This document shows, in pieces, positions 1 to 5,991 of a stretch of 12,662 bases of DNA. Numbering within the stretch: the stretch's first letter is position 1; the number at the start of each line of letters is the position of its first letter. Made by a program: the position numbers and the translations under genes. Location of the stretch: NCBI GenBank assembly GCA_016290695.1, contig JAEEUX010000048.1, positions 1 through 12,662 on the forward strand. The letters run 5' to 3'. The stretch is from Oscillospiraceae bacterium. GTDB lineage: Bacteria; Bacillota; Clostridia; Oscillospirales; Oscillospiraceae. The notes beneath the pieces were generated by a model. That model saw only the letters and a list, made by a program, of their open reading frames with translations, made no database searches and had not been told where the DNA came from.

Positions 1-1
1 A

Positions 2-973
2 CTCGCGGCCGGGGTTTTCGCGGCGGCGCTCGTCTGGCGCACGGAGGAGGCAATGGAGGCGGGACGCGAGGCGCTCTCGCTCTGTGCGAGGGTGCTTATC
101 CCGTCGCTGCTGCCGTTTTTCGTTCTGGCGTCTCTCTCGGTGGAGCTCGGCCTTGCGGCAAAAACGGCAAAGCTTGCCCAGCCCTTCATGAGGGCGTTAT
201 TCACGCTGCCCGGCTGCTGTGCCGCGCCCCTTGTGCTCGGACTTGTCGGCGGTTACCCCGTCGGCGCGCGGGCGGCCTCGCAGCTTTATGAGCGCGGGGA
301 ATGCACGGCTGACGAAGCGCGCCGTCTCCTGCGTTTCTGCAACAATTCCGGCCCCGCGTTCATCTTCGGCGCGGCGGGCGCGGGGGTATTTGAAAGCACG
401 GGCGCGGGCCTGCTGCTTTTTATAACGCACGTACTCGCCGCGCTGATAGTGGGCTTCGTTTTCTCGCTCCCGCGACGGAAACGGGCACAGACGGAAATAC
501 CAAAGACGCGGGAAAATACCGCGTCGCCCGCCTTTTCCGAAGCCTTTACCGGTGCCGTGACGGGCGCGGCGGCGTCCCTCGTCGGGATATGCGGCTTCGT
601 CGTATTCTTCGCCGTGGCGCTGGCTCTCCTGCGCGAGGCGGGGCTCTTTTCGCTCGTCGCCCACCCCGTCGCGGCGCTCCTCTCCCCTCTCGGCGCGGAG
701 GGCGCGGCGGAGAGCATAGTCACGGGTTTTTTTGAGCTCACGAGCGGGGTTCTCGCGCTGCGCGGCGGCGCTTCTCCCCTTCCCGCGAGGCTCGGCGCGG
801 CGGCCTTCCTGCTGGGCTGGGGCGGGCTTTCCGTACACTGTCAAACCGCCTCCGTCCTCTATGTCGCCGGACTTTCCGGCAAAAGCTGCGCCGCGGGCAA
901 ATTCCTTCAGGGCCTTATCGCGGCGGCGCTCACGCGTCTGTTTTTTTGCATTTTTCCATTCATTTCAATATAA
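2..973 (+). CDS. ylbJ: YlbJ-family sporulation integral membrane protein (5' end outside window)
   Basis: This is a polytopic membrane protein of the YlbJ / nucleoside-recognition (GATE) family, which is needed for normal endospore formation in Bacillus; its transported substrate is not known. The frame is open to the left edge, and the residues before the first ATG (position 53) read as membrane sequence, so the true start lies upstream and the internal ATG is probably not the start. Visible family signatures are an IPSLLPFF segment, a GYPVGAR motif, NNSGPAFIFGAAGAG, GFFELTSG and a WGGLSVHCQ segment near the C-terminus. About seven hydrophobic segments can be seen. Roughly 323 codons are present against about 400 in the Bacillus protein, consistent with loss of only the N-terminal part. 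No convincing terminator follows; the next gene has its own promoter. Family assignment is from remembered motif similarity. Confidence 0.85.
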   Translation, partial: LAAGVFAAALVWRTEEAMEAGREALSLCARVLIPSLLPFFVLASLSVELGLAAKTAKLAQPFMRALFTLPGCCAAPLVLGLVGGYPVGARAASQLYERGECTADEARRLLRFCNNSGPAFIFGAAGAGVFESTGAGLLLFITHVLAALIVGFVFSLPRRKRAQTEIPKTRENTASPAFSEAFTGAVTGAAASLVGICGFVVFFAVALALLREAGLFSLVAHPVAALLSPLGAEGAAESIVTGFFELTSGVLALRGGASPLPARLGAAAFLLGWGGLSVHCQTASVLYVAGLSGKSCAAGKFLQGLIAAALTRLFFCIFPFISI

Positions 974-980
974 AAAACAG

Positions 981-1009
981 TAGAAATAGCGGCGATAATA
1001 TTGTATAAT
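981..1009 (+). promoter_or_regulatory. Sigma-A type promoter for the Cys4 small protein gene
   Basis: A perfect -10 box TATAAT lies at 1004-1009, with a 4-of-6 -35 box TAGAAA at 981-986 and a spacer of exactly 17 bp. It sits in the short AT-rich gap after ylbJ, and the predicted transcript start (about 1015-1017) leaves a leader of about 77 nt before the ATG at 1093. Confidence 0.6.
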
Positions 1010-1016
1010 TATAAAA

Positions 1017-1040
1017 GCCTCGCCGCAAAACGGCGCAGGC
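1017..1040 (+). other. Leader stem-loop at the predicted mRNA 5' end
   Basis: GCCT-CGCCG pairs with CGGCG-(C bulge)-AGGC around a CAAAA loop, giving nine base pairs with one bulged base. It begins almost exactly at the predicted transcript start, so it may be a 5' stabilising hairpin. No T-run follows directly, so it is not a standard terminator for ylbJ. A small A5C/GT5 inverted repeat follows within 20 bases. The function is unknown. Confidence 0.35.
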
Positions 1041-1092
1041 CCGCAAAAACTCCGTTTTTCGCCATTTAACACTGGAGAAGGGTGGATTAATC

Positions 1093-1302
1093 ATGCTTTT
1101 CAACAAAAAGATCGAGCCGAGCTGCGCTTACTGCTCTCACGGCGCCCGCGTGGACGACGATTCCCTGATTTGCGAAAAAAAGGGCATCGTAAAGCCATGG
1201 GGTAAATGCCGCCGTTTTGATTACGATCCCCTGAAAAGAGTCCCCGACGCGCCCGTCGCGCCCTCCACGCTCGGTCTATCGGAGGACGATTTCAAGCTTT
1301 AA
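1093..1302 (+). CDS. Conserved small Cys4 (putative zinc-ribbon-like) protein, 69 aa
   Basis: A small soluble protein with four cysteines spaced like a metal-binding ribbon: C11-x2-C14 and then C27 and C39. Short proteins beginning with a similar FNKKIEP-type sequence and ending with an acidic EDF-L tail are common as uncharacterised proteins in Clostridia, but no function is established to my knowledge. The conserved middle reads CRRFDYDPLKRVP, and the C-terminus looks flexible and proline-rich. The ATG at 1093 is preceded by a GGGTGG ribosome binding site (around 1080-1085) at 7 nt, and the gene has its own promoter. It lies between ylbJ and the cell-wall hydrolase gene and probably forms a single-gene unit, given the hairpin plus T-run downstream. 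Zinc binding is inferred from the cysteine spacing only. Confidence 0.85.
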   Translation: MLFNKKIEPSCAYCSHGARVDDDSLICEKKGIVKPWGKCRRFDYDPLKRVPDAPVAPSTLGLSEDDFKL

Positions 1303-1325
1303 GCGCCTTCAAACGGACCCCTCGC

Positions 1326-1368
1326 AGGCGTTTTGTCTGCGGTCTGCCCCGGATTTAAACGCCTTTTT
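1326..1368 (+). terminator. Terminator-like hairpin between the Cys4 gene and the CHAP-SLH gene
   Basis: AGGCGTTT (1326-1333) pairs perfectly with AAACGCCT (1357-1364), and a run of five T follows from 1364. The loop is long (23 nt). The left arm can also pair with CGCCT at 1304-1308, just after the upstream stop codon, giving a mutually exclusive alternative hairpin. The next start codon is only 26 nt after the T-run and I see no good promoter in that gap, so the site may act as a partial terminator or attenuator. Confidence 0.5.
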
Positions 1369-1393
1369 CAATAATTTGCGCTAAGGAAACCAT

Positions 1394-3049
1394 TTGTTTA
1401 TGTTAAAACGTGTTTTATCTTTTATCTTTGCCGCCGCGCTGCTCATTTCCGCCGTTCCCCCGGCAAAGGCCGTAATGCCCTCGTATCTCCCCACGCGCTC
1501 CTATGTCGAGAGCCGCTTCTACCAAAGCCTGCTCGACGTGAGCCTCACGGGGAACTACCGCGCCGACCTCGTAAACGTCGCCCTCTCGCAGGTGGGCTAC
1601 CATGAAAGCGACGAGGGGGATCATTCCGGCTCCGGGATTGACAGCGAGCAGAACTACACCGAATACGGCTATTTCGCCGGATGCGACGGCTACGCCTGGT
1701 GCGCCGCCTTCGTTTCATGGTGCGCGCGGCAGGCGGCGATACCGAAAAAAGTCATCGCGAACTCCCTCGTCGCGCGGGCGCCCTATTTCGGCGTCCCGTT
1801 TTTCGACAAAGCCGAATATACCCCCCTCCCCGGCGATATCATCTTCTTCGCCAACGAGGGCGAGGAATGGTCCCACGTCGGCATAGTCCTCTGCACGGCG
1901 GACGAGCTCCTTTACACCGTGGAGGGCAATTCTCAGGACTTCACGCGCGTAAACGCCTATAAATACACCGACCCCTACATCAAGGGCTACGGCGTATATG
2001 CCGAGGAGGAGGATGTCTCCGCGCTCATCGGGCGCCCGAACCTCTTCCGCATGGATTACGACCTTAACGGCGGCGAGGGCGAGCGCAGAACGCAGTTCAC
2101 CGTTTCCGGCGCGCCGCTTATCATCTACAAAAACCAGAACGACGAGGACTCGACGGACGACGTTATAAAAACGCGCAACCTCTGCTGGCGCGAGGGCTGC
2201 CGCCTCGCCGGATGGTATGTCCGCCGCGAGTCCGACGGGCGCTGGCTTACGACGGACGGCGAATGGGAGACGGAGCTTCGCATAGCGAACAAGTCCCTCG
2301 AACGCGAAATTATCCCCGATAACGCCCGCATTTTCCCGGACGAAAGCTGGTCTGAACAGGATTTCGACCGTTTTACCCTCTTTGCGGCATGGCAGAACGA
2401 GGAAAGCGGCAAATATGAGCTGACGACGGCCTTCATTTATAATCTTGACAGTCTCGGCCGCCTGAATTTTTACCGCGATATTTCCGAGCAGAGCTGGTAT
2501 TACGCCGACGTTAACGCCATGCTCGACGCGGGACTCTTCTCCGGCGTCCAGGCGCACGTTTTCGCGCCCGAAGCGCGTCTGAGCCGTGCGCAGCTCATTT
2601 CCGTCCTTTGGCGCATGGCTGGCTCGCCCGCCGTGGATTACCCAACATCATACAGCGACGTAAACCCCGGAGACTGGTTCGCCTCGCCGGTTTGCTGGGC
2701 TGAAAAGCTCGGCATTCTTGCGCCTGTCGCCGGGGATATTTTTGAGCCGGAGCGCGCCGTTACGCGCGCCGAAGCCCTTGGCCTCATTTACTCTTACTCC
2801 GTCGCGGCCGGCAAGGCGGAGTGCTTTGGAGATACTGTTCCTGTGGAGCTCTTGCGCCGCGCGCTCGGCTTTTGCGACATGGCGGACTGCCCGCCCGAGC
2901 TTATTGACGGCGTCCTCTGGGCGCTGGACACGGGGCTCGTCGAGGGCAGCGTCCACGGTGACAGCAAATATCTCAGCCCCGGCGCTCAGCTTGACCGCGC
3001 CCAGCTTTGCGCCATGCTGAACAGATTTCTGGCAAAAACGGAGGCATAA
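1394..3049 (+). CDS. Secreted CHAP-domain cell-wall hydrolase with InlB-type repeat and three SLH modules
   Basis: Probably an exported peptidoglycan amidase/endopeptidase held on the cell surface through SLH modules. Residues 4-26 form a signal peptide (MLKR, a hydrophobic stretch, then AKA before V27). Residues about 55-205 are a CHAP/NlpC-P60-like papain-fold domain: catalytic Cys103 in YAWCAAFVSW, His161 in SHVGIV, and an EGN triad-completing motif at 177-179. Residues about 218-334 resemble a Listeria-Bacteroides/InlB B-type repeat (DLNGG, LAGWY, ending TLFAAW). Residues about 360-413, 418-473 and 478-546 are SLH modules, each ending in an LxRAQ/VTRAE-type helix; the third is divergent. 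The reading starts at TTG 1394, 6 nt after AAGGA (1383-1387). An ATG two codons later (1400) would be 12 nt from it, so the start is uncertain by two residues. The GNAT gene follows after 3 bp. The wall substrate cannot be read from the sequence. Confidence 0.88.
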   Translation: MFMLKRVLSFIFAAALLISAVPPAKAVMPSYLPTRSYVESRFYQSLLDVSLTGNYRADLVNVALSQVGYHESDEGDHSGSGIDSEQNYTEYGYFAGCDGYAWCAAFVSWCARQAAIPKKVIANSLVARAPYFGVPFFDKAEYTPLPGDIIFFANEGEEWSHVGIVLCTADELLYTVEGNSQDFTRVNAYKYTDPYIKGYGVYAEEEDVSALIGRPNLFRMDYDLNGGEGERRTQFTVSGAPLIIYKNQNDEDSTDDVIKTRNLCWREGCRLAGWYVRRESDGRWLTTDGEWETELRIANKSLEREIIPDNARIFPDESWSEQDFDRFTLFAAWQNEESGKYELTTAFIYNLDSLGRLNFYRDISEQSWYYADVNAMLDAGLFSGVQAHVFAPEARLSRAQLISVLWRMAGSPAVDYPTSYSDVNPGDWFASPVCWAEKLGILAPVAGDIFEPERAVTRAEALGLIYSYSVAAGKAECFGDTVPVELLRRALGFCDMADCPPELIDGVLWALDTGLVEGSVHGDSKYLSPGAQLDRAQLCAMLNRFLAKTEA

Positions 3050-3052
3050 AGC

Positions 3053-3538
3053 ATGCTTACGAGAAAAACCACCGCCGCGGATCTTGACGCCGTCATGGAA
3101 ATAATCGCCGCCGCGCGGGAAACCATACGCCGCACGGGAAACACCGTGCAGTGGGTAAACGGATACCCATCGCGGGAGCTCATTGAGAACGACATTGAAC
3201 GCGGCGTCGGATATGTTATCGAAAACGAGGGCAGGCCCGTCGCGAGCTTCGCCTTCATCCTCGGGGACGACCCGACCTACGCCCGCATAGACGGCGCATG
3301 GCTCAACGGCCTCCCTTACGGCACCATACACCGCATAGGAAGCGACGGGAGCTGCCGCGGCGTCATGCGCGAGGCGCTTCGCTTCTGCGCGGCGCTCTGC
3401 CCGAACATACGCATCGACACGCATGAGACGAACTCCGCTATGCGCGCCGTGCTCGCGAAAAACGGCTTCACCGAATGCGGGACGATTTACATAGAGGACG
3501 GAACCCCGCGCCTCGCGTTCCAAAAGGTCTGCGAATAA
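3053..3538 (+). CDS. GNAT-family N-acetyltransferase, 161 aa
   Basis: An acetyl-CoA-dependent N-acetyltransferase of the GNAT superfamily with no recognisable specific substrate. The N-terminal half (about 1-75) carries the WVNGYPSRELIENDI region and a GYVIENEGRPVASFAFI strand pair. The core reads YGTIHRIGSDGSCRGVMREALRF, followed by IRIDTHETNSAM, LAKNGFTECG and a closing RLAFQK. The usual acetyl-CoA loop (Q/R-x-x-G-x-G/A) is shortened here to CRGVMREA, a feature I believe some relatives share. The ATG at 3053 has GGAGG at 3040-3044, eight bases upstream and inside the end of the preceding gene, so the two are probably translationally coupled. No membrane segment or signal peptide is seen. 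Co-expression with the wall hydrolase is suggested by spacing only; a functional link is not shown. Confidence 0.85.
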   Translation: MLTRKTTAADLDAVMEIIAAARETIRRTGNTVQWVNGYPSRELIENDIERGVGYVIENEGRPVASFAFILGDDPTYARIDGAWLNGLPYGTIHRIGSDGSCRGVMREALRFCAALCPNIRIDTHETNSAMRAVLAKNGFTECGTIYIEDGTPRLAFQKVCE

Positions 3539-3567
3539 GCGCCGTTCGCCGCCTTACAAAACGAAAC

Positions 3568-3600
3568 TCCGGGCTGCGGCAGATATCCTGCCGCAGCCCG
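3568..3600. repeat. 33-bp hairpin repeat, copy 1 (left flank of repeat cluster)
   Basis: A perfect 13-bp stem: CGGGCTGCGGCAG (3570-3582), loop ATATC, CTGCCGCAGCCCG (3588-3600). The 33 bp at 3568-3600 are identical to 4248-4280. It lies 30 bp after the GNAT stop codon, where a terminator is expected, but no T-run follows on the + strand. On the minus strand it is followed by a moderately T-rich GAGTTTCGTTTTG. Confidence 0.85.
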
Positions 3601-3710
3601 CATTCTGCAGACAAATCCATGAGCGAAAAGCTTCGGGAAGATAGTGTGAAAGAAACCTGTCATACTAATATGCAATAAAAAGAGGAAAATCAAAATCGTT
3701 CCCGCACAGC

Positions 3711-3914
3711 CACCCTTCAGTCTCGCGTTTCACGCGAGCCAGCTCCCCTTTCAGGGGAGCAAAAAAGGTTTCGGCCGCTCCCATTAGAGCACGCCGCACC
3801 TTCGCTCCCCTTTCAGGGGGGCAAAAAAGGGTTTCGGCCGCTCCCATTAGAGTACGCCGCACCTTCGCTCCCCTTGGATAAGGGGAGCTGTCGCCGCAGG
3901 CGACTGAGAGGTCG
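3711..3914. repeat. Palindromic repeat cluster, left half, with 62-63 bp tandem units
   Basis: Three GCTCCCC...GGGGAGC-type hairpins occur in series, starting at 3742, 3804 and 3867. The first two share a following segment (A-run, GGTTTCGGCCGCTCCCATTA, then GAG-C/T-ACGCCGCACCTTC), giving tandem units of 62 and 63 bp. The first hairpin (3742-3760) is a perfect 8-bp stem with a TTC loop and is preceded by another perfect hairpin, CTCGCGT-TTC-ACGCGAG (3722-3738). The third (3867-3888) has a 9-bp stem with a GGAT loop and is followed by a second hairpin GTCGCC-GCA-GGCGAC (3890-3904) and TGAGAGGTCGAGGG. Several stems are perfect and loops vary, as expected of a mobile or dispersed palindromic repeat. 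No protein is credible here; the open frames carry repeat-derived low-complexity sequence. Confidence 0.8.
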
Positions 3915-4062
3915 AGGGTAAAGAGTAGTATGCATTACTATGGTTCCGCCCGCGTCCCACACAAATTCCAAATTCCGCGCCGCAGGCGCACCGCAACTCT
4001 TCTCTCTTCGCCGCTGCCCACCCACCATTTGCTCCCCTTTCAGGGAAGCAAAAAAGGGTGCT
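3915..4062. other. Spacer between repeat halves with a degenerate hairpin
   Basis: No gene is seen. It contains an imperfect palindrome around TAGTATGCATTACTA (about 3927-3941), a short GCGCC-GCA-GGCGC hairpin (3977-3989) and a decayed copy of the cluster hairpin at 4031-4049 (GCTCCCCTTTCAGGGAAGC, one mismatch in the stem), followed by the A-run and GGGTGC that mark this family. Confidence 0.5.
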
Positions 4063-4237
4063 GACCGCTCGTTGCCTTCCACCTCTCAGTCGTCGCCGCT
4101 GCGCGCCGCCGCCAGCTCCCCTTATCCAAGGGGAGCGAAAAAGGGGTGCCGACCGCTCGTTGCCTTCCACCTCTCAGTCGTCGCCGCTACGCGCCGCCGC
4201 CAGCTCCCCTTATCCAAGGGGAGCGAAAAAGGGTGCC
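4063..4237. repeat. Nearly identical 88/87-bp tandem duplication of the palindromic repeat
   Basis: Unit A (4063-4150) and unit B (4151-4237) differ only by G4101 versus A4189 and by one G missing from a G-run. Each contains the inverted form of the family seen at 3867: a CCACCTCTCAGTCG edge, a GC-rich CGCCG-rich segment, then a perfect 9-bp-stem hairpin GCTCCCCTT-ATCC-AAGGGGAGC (4115-4136 and 4203-4224) and an A-run. The near identity implies a recent duplication. Confidence 0.85.
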
Positions 4238-4247
4238 GGCAAAGCAG

Positions 4248-4286
4248 TCCGGGCTGCGGCAGATATCCTGCCGCAGCCCGGTTTTT
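4248..4286 (+). terminator. Rho-independent terminator = hairpin repeat copy 2 with T-run
   Basis: A perfect 14-bp stem CCGGGCTGCGGCAG (4249-4262) / CTGCCGCAGCCCGG (4268-4281) with loop ATATC, followed directly by TTTTT (4282-4286). Positions 4248-4280 repeat 3568-3600 exactly. The orientation suits transcription coming from the GNAT operon. On the minus strand no T-run follows, so it is a poor terminator for the regulator gene ending at 4337. Confidence 0.75.
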
Positions 4287-4336
4287 AATTCCATATAATT
4301 ACACGATTCCCGGCACATAACCCGCACGAACGCTCC

Positions 4337-5545
4337 TCATAGCTTGATATTAGCCGGGTGGATATCGTAGGAAACCGTAAGCGGGCAGCGGGGATAGCGG
4401 GAGCTGAAGGTGCTCATGAGGCGCTGCATTATCGCCTCTCCGTCCTCGACCGTCTGCGTGGGCAGCATGATGATATACTGCGCGCCGCTGTATTTGGAGA
4501 TAACGTCGCCCTTGCGAAGGAGCGAGGTGAAAACCTCAAGCAGATTATCCATGACGTTGCCGAGCTGACCGAGCGGCGGGAGCGAACCGTCCTGCGCGGA
4601 AACGCTCACGAGCGCGAGGTTCACGCAGGTCCCATCGCGCTCCGCGATGCGCGATTCAAGCTGGTACGCCTGCTTGAAAAAGCCGAGCTCGCAGAAGAAC
4701 GCGCCCCCCATCTCGCTGCTTTCCTCAAGCTTCGTCTGAACGACGGAAAGGTCCGTTTCCATGTCGCCGTGGGACTGCATGATCTCCGTATAAGCGTCCT
4801 GCAGATACTCCGAAGGGCGGATTCCGAGATTGCGGTAAAGCTGGTCGGTCGCCGCCTTATAGTATTTAAGCGCCTCGGCGCTGTTGCCCGAGCGGAGCTG
4901 CGCCTTGACGATATAGCTGTGAAGACGCTCGTTGTTCGGCTCGATGCTCGTTATTTTCAGGAGCGCGGCGATAAGCTCTTCGTATTTGCGCGCGTCGAGC
5001 ATAAGCTCTGAGAAGGCGAAGAGCGCATCGTTGAATATTTTGCGCATTTTCTCGCGGTATTCCTCTATCCAGGGGCTTTCGTGCTTCGTGAGAAAATGCC
5101 CGCGATAGAGGGAAAGCGCGCTTTTGTACAGCGAAAGCTGCTTCTCCGGGTCGCTGCCCGCAAGAGCGGCGGCCTCGCAGCTTTCCGCGAAATCCTCAAC
5201 GTCGATGGCGCAGACTACGTTGGGATTCCAGCCGTAAGCGCCGCGATAGGAGTTCACGAGGTCGAAGCCCTCGCCGAGGTGCTCGAAAACCACGGAACGC
5301 GAGCGGTGCATAAGCGTTTTCAGCGCGCTCGTGGGGTTGCGCCCGCCTTCTCCCCAAACGACTGAAATTATCTCGTCAAGAGGGACCTTCCTGGCGCGGT
5401 TGAGCGCAAGGTATGCAAAGAGCTCCCAGGTTTTACTTGAGCGCGTAACAGTCTCGTCAAGCTGTTTGTCGGAGGAATCCATTTCAAAGGAACCGAGAAG
5501 CTTCATTTCCAGCCTTTTAAGGCGGGATTCTTCTTTTTCTGCCAT
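4337..5545 (-). CDS. BTAD (SARP-like) transcriptional regulator with degenerate GGDEF-like C-terminal domain
   Basis: A cytosolic DNA-binding regulator of 402 aa. Residues about 12-105 form an OmpR/SARP-type winged helix (LLGSFEM, ELFAYLALNR, PTSALKTLMHRSR). Residues about 115-262 form a helical BTAD/TPR-like domain (CAIDVEDFAESCEAAALAG, ALSLYRGHFL, NERLHSYIVKAQLRSGNSAEAL, LYRNLGIRPSEYL). Residues about 280-397 look like a degenerate GGDEF fold: RKGDVISKYSGAQYIIMLP aligns with the GGDEF loop region, with SGAQY (353-357) in place of GGDEF, so cyclase activity is not expected. The ATG at 5545 is chosen because AGGAG (5556-5560) lies 10 nt upstream. Two earlier in-frame ATGs at 5566 and 5617 lack such a site, and the extra residues look non-conserved. 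It is divergent from the giant c-di-GMP protein gene. The effector is unknown; nucleotide sensing through the C-terminal domain is inference. Confidence 0.85.
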   Translation of the reverse strand: MAEKEESRLKRLEMKLLGSFEMDSSDKQLDETVTRSSKTWELFAYLALNRARKVPLDEIISVVWGEGGRNPTSALKTLMHRSRSVVFEHLGEGFDLVNSYRGAYGWNPNVVCAIDVEDFAESCEAAALAGSDPEKQLSLYKSALSLYRGHFLTKHESPWIEEYREKMRKIFNDALFAFSELMLDARKYEELIAALLKITSIEPNNERLHSYIVKAQLRSGNSAEALKYYKAATDQLYRNLGIRPSEYLQDAYTEIMQSHGDMETDLSVVQTKLEESSEMGGAFFCELGFFKQAYQLESRIAERDGTCVNLALVSVSAQDGSLPPLGQLGNVMDNLLEVFTSLLRKGDVISKYSGAQYIIMLPTQTVEDGEAIMQRLMSTFSSRYPRCPLTVSYDIHPANIKL

Positions 5546-5660
5546 GCTGCCTACTCTCCTGTTCATGCCGCGGCATAATGTATAAGGGATTATTCGCGTA
5601 CAGCGCCGCGAAAACAAGGACTTAGTGAAAAACGACGAACTGCAGTTACACCTTTTAATT

Positions 5661-5690
5661 ATTATATCATTAAGCGGAACTATTTTCCAA
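5661..5690 (-). promoter_or_regulatory. Promoter for the BTAD regulator
   Basis: On the minus strand TATAAT lies at 5666-5661, and TTGGAA (5690-5685, 18-bp spacer) or TGGAAA (5689-5684, 17-bp spacer) serves as a 4-of-6 -35 box. The predicted leader is about 110 nt to the ATG at 5545. Confidence 0.5.
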
Positions 5691-5715
5691 GTATTTTTTT
5701 ACCGGCTTTAGCACA

Positions 5716-5758
5716 ATATTACACAAATTTTTAAGGCATTATTTAAGCATATATTACA
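5716..5758. promoter_or_regulatory. Candidate operator: spaced direct repeats in the divergent spacer
   Basis: Two TTAAG(G)CAT elements occur at 5731-5739 and 5743-5750, with an 11-12 bp period. They are bracketed by two exact ATATTACA copies at 5716-5723 and 5751-5758. SARP-type regulators are known to bind short direct repeats about 11 bp apart, and this spacer separates such a regulator from its divergent neighbour. The region is AT-rich, so chance repeats are possible. Confidence 0.3.
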
Positions 5759-5784
5759 AAACGCGTATAGTTTTGTCCTTGCAT

Positions 5785-5800
5785 CCGGGGGATAGCCCCC
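5785..5800. other. Short G5/C5 hairpin in AT-rich spacer
   Basis: GGGGG (5787-5791), loop ATAG, CCCCC (5796-5800). It stands out as a GC island in an AT-rich spacer between the divergent promoters. It has no T-run on the + strand and does not match a c-di-GMP (GEMM) riboswitch consensus by eye. It might be a protein-binding inverted repeat. Confidence 0.3.
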
Positions 5801-5851
5801 AAACAACCTTGTGAATTCCTACAAAATTGCAATAAACCCATAAAATTAGAC

Positions 5852-5886
5852 TGCGAAAGTAACGATATATGTTATATAATTATAAT
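5852..5886 (+). promoter_or_regulatory. Probable promoter region of the giant c-di-GMP gene
   Basis: Two adjacent perfect TATAAT hexamers (5875-5880 and 5881-5886) occur in a strongly AT-rich stretch, but no convincing -35 box lies at 16-18 bp (TGCGAA at 5852-5857 is poor). Weak -35 matching fits a promoter that needs an activator. The resulting leader is about 100 nt, containing a CGCGT...ACGCG inverted repeat around 5921-5939. Confidence 0.35.
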
Positions 5887-5991
5887 TAGTTTATTTCGTT
5901 TTTCAAAAATGTGGCTCGGCGCGTTTTATTATCACGCGTAACGCTCCCGACAGGGCGCTGTTTTCGGGCTGCATAAGGGGTGGAATAATCT

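Noticed and set aside
53..55. ATG at 53 as the true start of ylbJ
   Set aside because: The frame continues upstream to the window edge with hydrophobic residues typical of the family's first membrane segment, so the gene is more likely cut by the window.
3742..3766. Hairpin next to an A-run read as a minus-strand terminator
   Set aside because: On the minus strand the T-run comes before, not after, the stem, so it lacks the order needed for intrinsic termination.
3711..4237. CRISPR array
   Set aside because: Units differ in length (62-63 and 87-88 bp), have no unique spacers of constant size, occur in both orientations and lack nearby cas genes.
3813..4320. Overlapping open frames of 76-126 codons in both directions in the repeat cluster
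   Set aside because: Their translations consist of Pro/Ser/Arg repeats generated by the palindromic units, with no conserved sequence or convincing ribosome binding site.
5546..5617. Upstream starts (5617 or 5566) for the BTAD regulator
   Set aside because: Neither has a ribosome binding site, and the added residues are unlike the rest of the protein; AGGAG precedes the ATG at 5545.
5881..5991. c-di-GMP (GEMM) riboswitch in the leader of the c-di-GMP gene
   Set aside because: I could not find the conserved GEMM core by eye; only unrelated short inverted repeats are present. A covariance-model search would settle it.
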